Shown: positions 7,733 to 16,843 of the stretch, one piece after another
How positions within the stretch are numbered: position 1 is the stretch's first letter
Layout of the letters: every line of letters begins with the position of its first letter
Source: Limnohabitans sp. B9-3
GTDB lineage: Bacteria; Pseudomonadota; Gammaproteobacteria; Burkholderiales; Burkholderiaceae_C
Direction of reading: 5' to 3'
Assembly: GCF_002778325.1 (NCBI RefSeq)
Contig: NZ_NESI01000007.1
Coordinates: 62,001-126,000, forward strand
DNA: 64,000 bases
Position numbers and translations under genes: made by a program
Notes under the pieces: generated by a model
Database searches by the model: none
Told to the model about the DNA's origin: nothing
Seen by the model: the letters and a program-made list of their open reading frames with translations, nothing else

Positions 7733-9705
7733 GCAGCAACCTCCCCACCCGCGTCACCCGCCTGCTGATTGCCAATCGGGGCGAGATCGCCCGCCGCGTG
7801 ATCCGCACTGCCCGCCACATGGGCATCCAGACGGTGGCCGTTTATTCAGACGCCGACCGCGAGGCGCTGCATGTGCACGAAGCCGACACCGCCGTCGCTT
7901 TGGGCGGCACGCTGTCCGCTGACTCGTATTTGCGCGTCGACAAACTGCTGGCAGCAGCAAAGGCCACCGGGGCCGATGCGGTACACCCGGGTTATGGTTT
8001 TTTGAGCGAGAACGCCGAATTCGCCCAGGCCGTGATCGACGCGGGCCTGACCTGGGTCGGGCCGCCTCCTGAAGCCATCCGCGCACTGGGCAGCAAGTCG
8101 GCCGCCAAAGCACTGGCCCTTCAGCACGGCGTGCCCTGCCTGCCGGGCTACTTTGGCGCGGACCAAAGCGATGCCACCTTCACTGCACAAGCTGAGCAGT
8201 TTGGCCTGCCGCTGATGGTGAAAGCCGTGGCCGGGGGCGGCGGGCGCGGCATGCGCTTGGTGACCGACATGGCCCAACTATTGCCCGCCTTGCACAGCGC
8301 ACGTTCGGAAGCCCTGGCCGGTTTTGGCAACGGCGATTTGCTGATGGAGCGCGCCTTGCTGCGCCCCCGACACATCGAGGTGCAGATCATGGCCGACACA
8401 CAAGGCCACTGCATTCACCTGGGTGAGCGCGACTGCTCGGTGCAGCGACGACACCAAAAAATTATCGAAGAATCGCCCAGCCCGGCGGTGACGCCCGCGC
8501 TGCGCGAGCAGCTCGGGCAAGCGGCCATCGCACTGGCCCAATCGGCGGGCTATGTGGGCGCGGGCACGGTCGAGTTTTTGCTGGATGAAGCCCAGGCCGA
8601 CAAACCTTTCTATTTGATGGAGATGAACACCCGCTTGCAGGTGGAACACCCCGTCACCGAAATGCTCACGAGACTTGACTTGGTGGAGTGGCAACTGCGC
8701 ATCGCACGCGGTGAAGCTCTGCCGCTGGCGCAAGCCGATGTGCAGCTGCAAGGCCATGCCATCGAAGTGCGCTTGTGCGCCGAAGACGAACACTTCACCC
8801 CGCAGACTGGCACGGTGCAAGCCTTTGCAGCGCCTGAGGGCTTGCGCTTTGACCATGCGCTGCATGTGGGTGCGGTGGTCACGCCGCACTACGATTCGAT
8901 GCTGGGCAAGCTGATCGCCCACGCGCCCACACGCCGCGAAGCGATCGATCGCCTATGCGCAGGCCTGCACCAAACCACGCTGCTGGGCTTGCCGACCAAC
9001 CGGGCGTTTTTGGCCGCTTGTTTGCAACACCCCACGTTTACAGCAGGCGAGGCTCTGATTCCGTTTTTGGCCGAACAAGCCGACATGGTGCGCAAACGCC
9101 TGCAAACCCATGGCGACGCACGCACCGTGGCCGTGCTGGCTGTGCTCTACGCAATCCAAGCGCCCGCAGCCGCGATGCCCAGCCCGTTCATGCGACCCGT
9201 GCGCATGGGCCTGGGTGAAGAGGTCTTGGCGCTGAGTTTGCAGGAGCTGGGGCAAGGGCAAGTGCGCGTCCAAATGGGCGACACCACACACGAGGCCCGC
9301 ATGCACCGCAGCGGCGATCTGCTGCACATCACGCTGAACGGCCGCCTCTGGCAAGCCCGCGCTGTAGCCTGCACGGGTGCGGTCCAGCGCTGGCATGTGC
9401 AACTGCAAGGCCCCGAATGCGTGGAGCTGTGGCTCACCGACCAGAGCCACAACCCGCCCAGCACAGGTGCCAGCGCACAAGCCGCGCAGTCGCTGCGCGC
9501 GCCCTTCAACGGCAAGCTGATCGCGCTGCATGTGCAAGAAGGTCAACAGGTCAAGCAAGGCGAAGCCGTGCTGGTCATCGAGTCGATGAAGCTCGAACAC
9601 ATTTTGTGCGCACCACGCGATGCGGTGGTGCACAGCCTCTCGGCCAGCGTGGGCCAACAAGTCGCACCCGGCCAGGTGCTGGTGCAATGGAGGGACGCCA
9701 CATGA
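7729..9705 (+). CDS. acyl-CoA carboxylase biotin carboxylase/BCCP (alpha) subunit, AtuF/LiuD-like
   Basis: A 658-aa subunit: N-terminal biotin carboxylase (LLIANRGEIARRVIRTAR; HPGYGFLSEN; glycine-rich ATP loop KAVAGGGGRGMR; EMNTRLQVEHPVTE), a middle connecting domain, and a C-terminal biotinyl domain with ESMKLEH, where Lys621 would be biotinylated. Length and order match the alpha subunits of methylcrotonyl-CoA and geranyl-CoA carboxylases. It partners with the carboxyltransferase at 2956-4566, although three genes (AlkC-like, dehydrogenase, hydratase) separate them. The end overlaps the next dehydrogenase by 4 bases. Substrate specificity lies in the beta subunit and cannot be read here. 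Confidence 0.94.
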   Translation: MSSNLPTRVTRLLIANRGEIARRVIRTARHMGIQTVAVYSDADREALHVHEADTAVALGGTLSADSYLRVDKLLAAAKATGADAVHPGYGFLSENAEFAQAVIDAGLTWVGPPPEAIRALGSKSAAKALALQHGVPCLPGYFGADQSDATFTAQAEQFGLPLMVKAVAGGGGRGMRLVTDMAQLLPALHSARSEALAGFGNGDLLMERALLRPRHIEVQIMADTQGHCIHLGERDCSVQRRHQKIIEESPSPAVTPALREQLGQAAIALAQSAGYVGAGTVEFLLDEAQADKPFYLMEMNTRLQVEHPVTEMLTRLDLVEWQLRIARGEALPLAQADVQLQGHAIEVRLCAEDEHFTPQTGTVQAFAAPEGLRFDHALHVGAVVTPHYDSMLGKLIAHAPTRREAIDRLCAGLHQTTLLGLPTNRAFLAACLQHPTFTAGEALIPFLAEQADMVRKRLQTHGDARTVAVLAVLYAIQAPAAAMPSPFMRPVRMGLGEEVLALSLQELGQGQVRVQMGDTTHEARMHRSGDLLHITLNGRLWQARAVACTGAVQRWHVQLQGPECVELWLTDQSHNPPSTGASAQAAQSLRAPFNGKLIALHVQEGQQVKQGEAVLVIESMKLEHILCAPRDAVVHSLSASVGQQVAPGQVLVQWRDAT

Positions 9706-10859
9706 ACACCGCTGATTTCACAACAGAAGATTTGCAAAGCCTGCAAACCACGGTGGAGCGCTTTGCCAAACAGGCCGTAGCCCCGGATGTGCCCGCGTGG
9801 GAAGAAGCAGGTCAATTCGACCGCAGCCTCTACAAGCAAGCCGCCGATCTGGGCCTGCTGGGCCTGGGCTACCCCGAGCATTTGGGCGGCACGCCAGCCC
9901 CTTGGCGCGCACGCAACCTGCTGTCGCAAACCCTGGCGCGATACGGCGGCAGCGGTGGCGTGATGGCCAGCCTGTTTTCACTCAACATCGGCCTGCCGCC
10001 GGTCATGACGCACGGCAGTGCCGAGCTGCAGGCCGAAGTGGTGCCACCCGTTTTGCGCGGCGAGCGCATCGCGGCGCTGGCCATCACCGAGCCTGGTGGC
10101 GGCTCGGACGTGGCCGGCTTGCGCACCACCGCACGCACAGACGGTGCGGACTACGTGATCGACGGCGAAAAAGTCTTCATCACCTCAGGCCTGCGCGCCG
10201 ACTGGATCACGCTGGCGGTGCGCACCAACCCGGCCAGCAAGGGCGCCAGCGGCATCTCCATGGTCGTGGTGCCCGGTGACACGCCCGGCATTTCGCGCAC
10301 GCGCTTGCACAAGATGGGCTGGCACAGCTCGGACACTGCGCAGCTGCGTTTTGACGGCGTGCGGGTGCCCCAACGTTACCGTCTGGGCGACGAAGGTGCG
10401 GGCTTCAAGATGATCATGGGCAACTTCAATGGCGAGCGCCTGGCCATGTCGGCCATGGCACTGGGTTTTGCTGAGGCTTGTTTTGACGAAGCGCTGGACT
10501 GGACACGCCAGCGCCAGACCTTTGGCGCAGCTTTGATCGAGCGGCAGGCGATTCGCCACAAACTGATGGACATGCAGATGCGCATCTCGTCCACCCAGGC
10601 TTGGGTAGACGCGGTCACCCAGCAAGCCGATGCAGGTCAGACCGGTGCCGAGTGGGTGGCCCAGGTGTGTCTGCTGAAAAACCACGCCACCCAAACCATG
10701 CAGTTTTGCGCCGATGCCGCGGTGCAACTGCTGGGCGGCATGGGCTACATGCGCGGCACCGTGAGCGAGCGGGTTTACCGCGAAGTGAAAGTGATGATGA
10801 TCGGCGGCGGGGCCGAAGAGATCATGAAAGAGTTGGCCGCGAAGCAGTTAGGAATTTGA
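9702..10859 (+). CDS. acyl-CoA dehydrogenase (third copy)
   Basis: A 385-aa acyl-CoA dehydrogenase with TEPGGGSDVAGL and ITSGLRADW. As in the other two copies the C-terminal base position is Gly (GGGAEEIMKE) and helix G carries the alternative Glu (FNGERL). The ATG at 9702 is chosen because it overlaps the biotin subunit stop as ATGA; the longer open frame upstream is only read-through of another frame. It is the last gene of the plus-strand operon. Its TGA falls in the palindrome TGATCA, the other half of which is the stop of the convergent MFS gene, so the two genes abut with no spacer. Confidence 0.92.
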   Translation: MNTADFTTEDLQSLQTTVERFAKQAVAPDVPAWEEAGQFDRSLYKQAADLGLLGLGYPEHLGGTPAPWRARNLLSQTLARYGGSGGVMASLFSLNIGLPPVMTHGSAELQAEVVPPVLRGERIAALAITEPGGGSDVAGLRTTARTDGADYVIDGEKVFITSGLRADWITLAVRTNPASKGASGISMVVVPGDTPGISRTRLHKMGWHSSDTAQLRFDGVRVPQRYRLGDEGAGFKMIMGNFNGERLAMSAMALGFAEACFDEALDWTRQRQTFGAALIERQAIRHKLMDMQMRISSTQAWVDAVTQQADAGQTGAEWVAQVCLLKNHATQTMQFCADAAVQLLGGMGYMRGTVSERVYREVKVMMIGGGAEEIMKELAAKQLGI

Positions 10860-12119
10860 TCAGGCCGACGACGCAGGGGATGCACTGGCTTCACTCGCCT
10901 GACGCCGCACCCGCCAGAACAACCAGCCCGCGATGGACAAGTTCAGCAAATTCCAAGCAATGCCATTGAGAAAAGCGGCCTTGTAGCTACCCGTCACATC
11001 AAACACCCAACCGGACAACCAACCGCCCAACGCCATGCCCACCAGCGTGGCCATGATGACCGCGCCCACCCGGGCACCGGCTTCGTTTGGATCAAAGTGC
11101 TCACGGACGATGATGGCGTAAGAGGGCACGATGCCGCCCTGAAACAACCCGAACATGGCCGAGATCACATACAAGGGCACCATGCCGTCAAAGGGCAAAA
11201 ACAGCAACAACGCCACCCCTTGCAAGGCCGAACCAAGCAACAAGGTGCGAATGCCCCCAATACGGTCGCAAATCACGCCCGACACAAGACGACTGACGAT
11301 GCCGCATGCCAGCATCAGAGACAGCATTTGCGCGCCGCGCGCGGCACCAAAACCCAGATCGCTGCAATAGGCCACGATGTGCACCTGCGGCATGGACATG
11401 GCCACGCAGCAAGCCACGCCAGCCACGCACAGCAGGAACTGGGCAAGTGCGGGGCGCAGGCCAAACGGGCGACTGCGATCCACCTCGCTAGCCACATTTC
11501 CCGCAGGGGCCAGCGACACCAGCGGTGGACGTTGGCGCATGCGCAACGACAAAATCAGCATCCCCAAACCACAGACCAGCCCCATCAGCACATAAGTCTG
11601 GCGCCAACCGATGGTCTCGATGCCATGCTGCACGATAGGAGGCCAAAGGGCACCCGCGATGTAATTGCCACTGGCACAAATCGCGACGGCAATGCCGCGC
11701 CGACGGTTCCACCACAACGCGGTGTCGGCCAACAGAGGCGCAAACGTCGACGAGCTACCAATCAAGCCCAACAAGCCATGCGCCAAACCAAAGGCCCAAA
11801 TGCTGTCGGAAGATCCCGCCCAAAAAAAGCCGCCGCACACCGCAGCCGCACCGACCCACAGCACGGGCATCAACCCATGGCGATCGGCCAAACGCCCAGT
11901 CCAGAGACCGCCCACACCCAGACACACCATCATCAGTGTGTAGGGCAAAGACGCATCGGCCCGGCCAATGCCGAATTCGGCTTGGACAGCAGGCAACACG
12001 ACAGAAACCACGTACATGCTGCTGTTGCCCAGCACGACCAGGCCCAACGTGACCAGCAGCCGCCAAGCCGCCTCACGGGAATCGATGAGCGACGGATCGG
12101 CGGGAGAGGTGTTCATCAT
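10860..12119 (-). CDS. MFS transporter
   Basis: A 419-aa major facilitator with about 12 hydrophobic segments and the loop motif GRLADRHG between helices 2 and 3. The sequence resembles the monocarboxylate/oxalate-formate type of MFS carriers (WWNRRRGIAVAICASGNYIAGALWPP). It is the last gene of the minus-strand transport operon, 21 bases after the Liv-type binding protein, and probably moves a carboxylate connected with the pathway, as uptake or overflow. Two adjacent ATG codons (12119 and 12116) are possible starts and neither has a clear SD. Confidence 0.88.
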   Translation of the reverse strand: MMNTSPADPSLIDSREAAWRLLVTLGLVVLGNSSMYVVSVVLPAVQAEFGIGRADASLPYTLMMVCLGVGGLWTGRLADRHGLMPVLWVGAAAVCGGFFWAGSSDSIWAFGLAHGLLGLIGSSSTFAPLLADTALWWNRRRGIAVAICASGNYIAGALWPPIVQHGIETIGWRQTYVLMGLVCGLGMLILSLRMRQRPPLVSLAPAGNVASEVDRSRPFGLRPALAQFLLCVAGVACCVAMSMPQVHIVAYCSDLGFGAARGAQMLSLMLACGIVSRLVSGVICDRIGGIRTLLLGSALQGVALLLFLPFDGMVPLYVISAMFGLFQGGIVPSYAIIVREHFDPNEAGARVGAVIMATLVGMALGGWLSGWVFDVTGSYKAAFLNGIAWNLLNLSIAGWLFWRVRRQASEASASPASSA

Positions 12120-12140
12120 GCAGCACGCACGCTGCGCGAC

Positions 12141-13307
12141 TTACTTGGCTTTTGGATAGTCAGATACAACTTTCCAGCGACCGTCTTGAATCTGAGACAT
12201 GCGCGAAATGTTGCTGCCCAGACGCTTGGTGGCACTGAAGGTCATTTCAGGACTGCCGAACATGTCAGAGGGCAACTTCATGGTGTCCATGGCTTTGATG
12301 AACGTTTCGGTGGTCAGATTGGCACCGGCTTTTTCCGCCGCACGCAGGTAGGCGTCCACCGCGTTGTAGCCATACACCGAGAACACGGTGGGGTCTTCGT
12401 TGAACTTGGTTTTGTACTTGTTGGCCCAGAAACGGATGTTCTGTGCGGCTTCGTCCAAATAAGGGTGCTGCACTGTCATGGTGGCGTAAAAGCCGTTCAT
12501 GGGAGCGCCGCCGAGCTTGTGGATCAAGTCGGTGTAGGACGCACTAGAGCCGATGAACGTGGGGTTGAAGCCCAAGCGACGCGCTGTGGCAACGCCACCA
12601 ATGGTTTCACGGATGATGGTGCCCATGACCACAAAATCGCAATTGGAAGACGCCAGTTTTTGCATTTGCGAGGAGAAGTCGGTCGCGCCACGTTTGTAGG
12701 TGGTGACTTCGGCGAACTGCAAACCCGCGTCTTTCAGGCCCGCTTCAGCACCGCGGAACACTTCCAAACCGAACTCGTCGTCTTGGTACATGGCGCAAAT
12801 TTGCTTGGCGCCCTTTTCCTTGATCAGGATTGGCACGGATTGACGCATCTGGTCAAAGTAGGTGGCCGCAAACGAATACTTGAGCTTGTGGAAAGGCTCA
12901 TACATTTCACGCGCAGCCGTCACGGGAAAGAAATTGACCACGTTCTTTTGGAACTGCACAGGCATGGCCGCCATGTTTTGCGCTGTACCAATGTGGGCGA
13001 CCATCGCAAAAATCTTGTCTTGGTTGACCAACTTCTGGGCTGCCAGCACCGCACGGCGAGGGTCGTAACCGGAGTCTTCGACCAGCAGCTTGACCTTGCG
13101 GCCACCGACGCCATCTTGTTCGTTGGCTTCATCGACGCGCAGCATCATGCCCAAGCGCACTTGCTTGCCAAAACCCGCCAGCGGTCCCGACAAATCTTGA
13201 ATCGACCCGATCACAAGTTCGTTTTTGGTCACGCCTTGCGTTTGGGCCATCGCCGCACCGGCGGTGAAGGCCATCGCGGCTGCGATCAGACTGAGTTTGA
13301 TTTTCAT
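12141..13307 (-). CDS. branched-chain amino-acid-type ABC transporter, periplasmic binding protein (LivK-like)
   Basis: A 388-aa type I periplasmic binding protein with a clear signal peptide (MKIKLSLIAAAMAFTAGAAMA, cleavage after AMA). The start follows AGGAGAC. The family core is visible in GSIQDLSGPLAGFGKQVRLGMMLRVDEANEQDG with VEDSGYDP, and the C-terminal AVDAYLRAAEKAG. Proteins of this family in aromatic and acyl catabolic clusters often bind organic acids rather than leucine, so the ligand here may be the pathway substrate. It is encoded downstream of the acyl-CoA ligase in the same operon as the permeases and ATPases. Confidence 0.92.
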   Translation of the reverse strand: MKIKLSLIAAAMAFTAGAAMAQTQGVTKNELVIGSIQDLSGPLAGFGKQVRLGMMLRVDEANEQDGVGGRKVKLLVEDSGYDPRRAVLAAQKLVNQDKIFAMVAHIGTAQNMAAMPVQFQKNVVNFFPVTAAREMYEPFHKLKYSFAATYFDQMRQSVPILIKEKGAKQICAMYQDDEFGLEVFRGAEAGLKDAGLQFAEVTTYKRGATDFSSQMQKLASSNCDFVVMGTIIRETIGGVATARRLGFNPTFIGSSASYTDLIHKLGGAPMNGFYATMTVQHPYLDEAAQNIRFWANKYKTKFNEDPTVFSVYGYNAVDAYLRAAEKAGANLTTETFIKAMDTMKLPSDMFGSPEMTFSATKRLGSNISRMSQIQDGRWKVVSDYPKAK

Positions 13308-13343
13308 GGGTTTGTCTCCTGTTGAAAGTGAAAGGTGAATCGG

Positions 13344-15200
13344 TCAGCGGTACATCGCTTCAATTTGCGACGCGTACTTTTGTTGAACCAGTTTGCGCTT
13401 GAGCTTCATGGTGGGGGTTAACTCTTCGTCTTCGGCGGTGAGTTGCGTCTCCAGCAGCCAGAATTTCTTAATCTGCTCGACACGCGCAAATTTCTTATTC
13501 ACCCGCTCAAGCTCGTTTTGAATCAGGTCCTGCACCTCCGCCGAGCGGGTCAAGCTGGCGTAGTTGGAGAACGGCACGTCGTTGTCTTGCGCAAATTTTT
13601 CAACGTTTTCTTGGTCAATCATGACGATCACCGTGAGGTAGGCCCGTTTGTCGCCAATCACCACCGCATCGGTGATGTAGGGCGAGAATTTCAATTCGTT
13701 TTCCAACTCGCTCGGGGTGATGTTTTTGCCGCCTGCTGTAATGATGATGTCTTTCATGCGGTCGGTGATGCGGAAAAACCCTTCCTCATCGACCACGCCC
13801 ACATCGCCGGTGTGCAGCCAGCCGTCGGCATCAATCGTTTCAGCGGTTTTTTCGGGCAGGTTCAGATAACCCATGAAGACGTTGGTGCCGCGCACCAAAA
13901 TTTCACCGGTCAATGGGTCGAGCCGTACCTCGTTGAAATCGGCAGCCGGGCCGATTGAGCCGGGCTTGATGTGATCGGCTGGCACACCGGTGGCGGCACC
14001 ACAGGTTTCGGTCATGCCCCAAACTTCCAGCATGGGCAGGCCCAACGCCAAATACCAACGCACCAGATCGGGCGAAATAGGCGCTGCGCCCGTCACCAGA
14101 AATCGAGCACGGTGAATGCCGATCATCTTGCGTACGTTGTTGAGCGCCAGCCAGCGCGCCACATGAAAGCGCAGTTTCAAATGGGCGGGTACAGGCTTGC
14201 GCGCCAGCACCAACTCAGCCACTTGCTGACCCACACCAATGGCCCAGCCATACACCGACTGCTGAAAGCCACCGGCTTCCTTGAGCGCAATCATGACGCC
14301 GGAATAAAACTTCTCCCACACGCGCGGCACACCGGTGAATACGGTGGGCGCAATCTCGCGCACGTTTTCGGGCACGGTTTCAGGGTTCTCGACAAAGTTC
14401 AATTTGGCGCCGGTGTAGAGCGAAAAATACTCGCCGCCCATGCGCTCAGCAATGTGACACAGCGGCAAGAAACACATGCATTCATCGCGCTCGTCGCGGG
14501 CAATCAGCGTGTTGTAGCCGCGCACGCTGTGGACCAGCCCACGGTGGTTGTGCATCGCCCCCTTGGGCTTGCCAGTGGTGCCCGAGGTGTAGACCAAAAT
14601 GGCCAAGTCTTGCGGTTGGCAGGCCCGTGTGCTCTGAGCCAGCAGGTCGGGATGGGCCTTCAGGTGCTCACGGCCTAAGGCGCGCAAGTCATCGAGGCTG
14701 ATGACCTGTGGATCATGGAACTCGCGCAGCCCGTCCATGTCGAACACCACGATCTTTTTGAGCAAGGGCAATCTCTCGCGCACGGCCAGCGCTTTGTCCA
14801 GCTGCTCGTCGTCTTCCACAAACAAGAAAGACGTGCCCGAGTCTTCACTCAGGTAGTGCACCTGATCGGCCGCATCGGTGGGGTAAATGCCGTTGGACAC
14901 ACCGCCTGCGCTCAGAACGGCCAAGTCACACAAGACCCATTCGATGTTGGTGTTCGACAAAATGGAGGCGGTGTGCTGGGCCTCAAAACCCAGTGACATC
15001 AAGCCGTGGCCAATTTCGCGCACCGCCTCAGCCGTTTTGTTCCAGGTCCAGCTACGCCAGATGCCCAGCTCTTTTTGGCGCATCCACACGTTGGGTCCGC
15101 GAACGGCTACAGCGTTCCAGAAAATGGCGGGAATGGTCTCGCCCGCCATGACGATGTTTTTATTGGGCTGGATGCCCGAGGCGTCCCAGAGGTTGCTCAT
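13344..15200 (-). CDS. AMP-binding long-chain acyl-CoA synthetase
   Basis: A 618-aa adenylate-forming ligase. The ATP-binding motif YTSGTTGKPKGAMHNHRG, the A5-type segment WGMTETCGAA, and GWLHTGDVG with ITDRMKDIIITAGGKNITP are all present, giving a complete long-chain acyl-CoA synthetase of the FadD15 type. It should activate the imported carboxylic acid to its CoA thioester. It sits between livF and the binding-protein gene, only 3 bases after livF, a direct argument that the transporter imports the acid this enzyme activates. Chain length cannot be deduced. Confidence 0.93.
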   Translation of the reverse strand: MSNLWDASGIQPNKNIVMAGETIPAIFWNAVAVRGPNVWMRQKELGIWRSWTWNKTAEAVREIGHGLMSLGFEAQHTASILSNTNIEWVLCDLAVLSAGGVSNGIYPTDAADQVHYLSEDSGTSFLFVEDDEQLDKALAVRERLPLLKKIVVFDMDGLREFHDPQVISLDDLRALGREHLKAHPDLLAQSTRACQPQDLAILVYTSGTTGKPKGAMHNHRGLVHSVRGYNTLIARDERDECMCFLPLCHIAERMGGEYFSLYTGAKLNFVENPETVPENVREIAPTVFTGVPRVWEKFYSGVMIALKEAGGFQQSVYGWAIGVGQQVAELVLARKPVPAHLKLRFHVARWLALNNVRKMIGIHRARFLVTGAAPISPDLVRWYLALGLPMLEVWGMTETCGAATGVPADHIKPGSIGPAADFNEVRLDPLTGEILVRGTNVFMGYLNLPEKTAETIDADGWLHTGDVGVVDEEGFFRITDRMKDIIITAGGKNITPSELENELKFSPYITDAVVIGDKRAYLTVIVMIDQENVEKFAQDNDVPFSNYASLTRSAEVQDLIQNELERVNKKFARVEQIKKFWLLETQLTAEDEELTPTMKLKRKLVQQKYASQIEAMYR

Positions 15201-15203
15201 CTC

Positions 15204-16016
15204 TTATCTCCAGGTTTTCTTCTTTTTCCAGCGGCGATCGGCACGCACGCCCTCTTCCTTGAGACCCAAATAGAACTCCTTGATGTCGTCCTTTTCACGC
15301 AAGCGGGCACAGGTGTCTTCCATCACGATGCGGCCGTTTTCCAACACATAACCGTAATCAGAGGCATTGAGCGCCATGTTGGCGTTTTGCTCCACCAGCA
15401 AGAGGGTGGTGCCGCGTTCGCGGTTGATGCGCACGACGATCTCGAAAATTTCTTTGGTCAACTTGGGACTCAGGCCTAAGCTGGGCTCGTCGAGCAAGAT
15501 CAGATCGGGGTTGGCCATGAGGGCGCGGCTGATCGCCAACATTTGTTGCTGGCCGCCAGAGAGCAAGCCCGCGTCTTGTGCGGCACGCTCGCGCAAAATC
15601 GGGAAGTAGTTGAACACCGCCTCCATGTCGCGCGCCACGCCATCGCGGTCGTTGCGGGTGTAGGCGCCCATCAACAAGTTGTCGCGGATCGACAGCAGCG
15701 GGAACACCTCGCGGCCTTCGGGCACATGCATCAGACCGCGCTGCACAATGTGGGCGGGGTCCATGGCGGTGATGTTTTGGCCTTTGAATTCGACCGATCC
15801 CTTGCGCGGATCAATGATGCCGCTGATGGTTTTGAGGATGGTGGTTTTGCCAGCCCCGTTGGATCCGAGCACAGTGGCGATCTCGCCTTTTTTGACCTGC
15901 AAGCTCACGCCACGGATGGCCTTGATTGGGCCGTAGGCGCTTTCCACGTTGAGCAACTTCAAGACGATGTCTTCATGGCCAGCGTTGTGGCCGACCTCAT
16001 TCACGACGTGATTCAT
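15204..16016 (-). CDS. livF: ABC transporter ATP-binding protein LivF-like
   Basis: A 270-aa ATPase with Walker A GSNGAGKT, signature LSGGQQQ and Walker B LILLDEPSLGLSP, all typical of LivF. The C-terminus carries a basic tail (RRWKKKKTWR). The start overlaps the end of livG by 4 bases. It energises the LivHM permease at the cytoplasmic face of the inner membrane. The symbol is by family; leucine transport itself is not implied. Confidence 0.93.
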   Translation of the reverse strand: MNHVVNEVGHNAGHEDIVLKLLNVESAYGPIKAIRGVSLQVKKGEIATVLGSNGAGKTTILKTISGIIDPRKGSVEFKGQNITAMDPAHIVQRGLMHVPEGREVFPLLSIRDNLLMGAYTRNDRDGVARDMEAVFNYFPILRERAAQDAGLLSGGQQQMLAISRALMANPDLILLDEPSLGLSPKLTKEIFEIVVRINRERGTTLLLVEQNANMALNASDYGYVLENGRIVMEDTCARLREKDDIKEFYLGLKEEGVRADRRWKKKKTWR

Positions 16017-16843
16017 GCGGCCTCCGCTTTGTCGTTTTCGCGGCGCAAGCTGGACACATCGTCCACCGTGCCCAAATAGGCCTCAATGACACCGGCATCG
16101 CTTTGCACCTGGGCAGGCGTGCCGGTGGCCAGTTCTTGGCCTTGGCTCATGGCCAACACGCGGTCGGACACTTTGGACACCAAGCCCATGTCGTGCTCAA
16201 CCATCAGCACCGTGATGCCCAGCTCATGCTGGATGTCGGAAATCCAAAACGCCATGTCGTCGGTTTCTTCCACGTTCAAACCCGATGAGGGCTCGTCAAG
16301 CAACAGCAGCTTAGGCTCGGTGCACAAGGCACGAGCCAGCTCGACCACTTTGCGCACGCCGTAAGGCAAGCCCGCCACCATCGAGTCGCGATGGTGTTGC
16401 AAATCAAGGAAGTCAATCACTTCTTCGACTTTTTCACGCGCCTCGATCTCGGCGGCGCGGGTTTGGGCACTGAAAAACATCTCGCGCCACACACCGGTTT
16501 TGCGGTGCGTATGACGACCAATCAGCAGGTTTTGCAGCACGGTGGCGTGCTCGAACAGCTCGATGTTCTGAAACGTGCGGGCGATGCCCAGGCCGGCGAT
16601 GTTGTGCGGCGGCTGATCGGTCAGACGCAATGTGCCAATCGGACCGGCATAGTCGATCACACCGGTGGTCGGGGTATAGATGCGACTGATCAGGTTGAAC
16701 ACCGTTGTTTTGCCCGCGCCATTGGGGCCAATCAGGGTGAAGACTTCGCCGCGCTTGACGTCGAAGCTGACGTTGTTGACGGCCAGTACACCGCCAAATC
16801 GCACGCTCAGGTTCTGAGCAGAAAGGAGGATGTCGTCGTTCAT
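16013..16843 (-). CDS. livG: ABC transporter ATP-binding protein LivG-like
   Basis: A 276-aa ATPase of the LivG type: Walker A GPNGAGKT, the LivG-typical GIARTFQNIELFEHATVLQNLLIGRH region, and LLLLDEPSSGLNVEETDDM with the switch segment VLMVEHDMGLV. The signature motif is degenerate: where LSGGxxR is expected it reads LPYGVRKVVELARAL, as is common in LivG proteins. It overlaps livM and livF by 4 bases on either side, consistent with one polycistronic transcript. Confidence 0.93.
   Translation of the reverse strand: MNDDILLSAQNLSVRFGGVLAVNNVSFDVKRGEVFTLIGPNGAGKTTVFNLISRIYTPTTGVIDYAGPIGTLRLTDQPPHNIAGLGIARTFQNIELFEHATVLQNLLIGRHTHRKTGVWREMFFSAQTRAAEIEAREKVEEVIDFLDLQHHRDSMVAGLPYGVRKVVELARALCTEPKLLLLDEPSSGLNVEETDDMAFWISDIQHELGITVLMVEHDMGLVSKVSDRVLAMSQGQELATGTPAQVQSDAGVIEAYLGTVDDVSSLRRENDKAEAA

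Noticed and set aside
11097..13325. A 742-codon open frame on the plus strand across the MFS and LivK genes
   Set aside because: It is antisense to two well-recognised genes and its translation is low-complexity and rich in His, Gln and Arg, typical of an antisense shadow in high-GC DNA.
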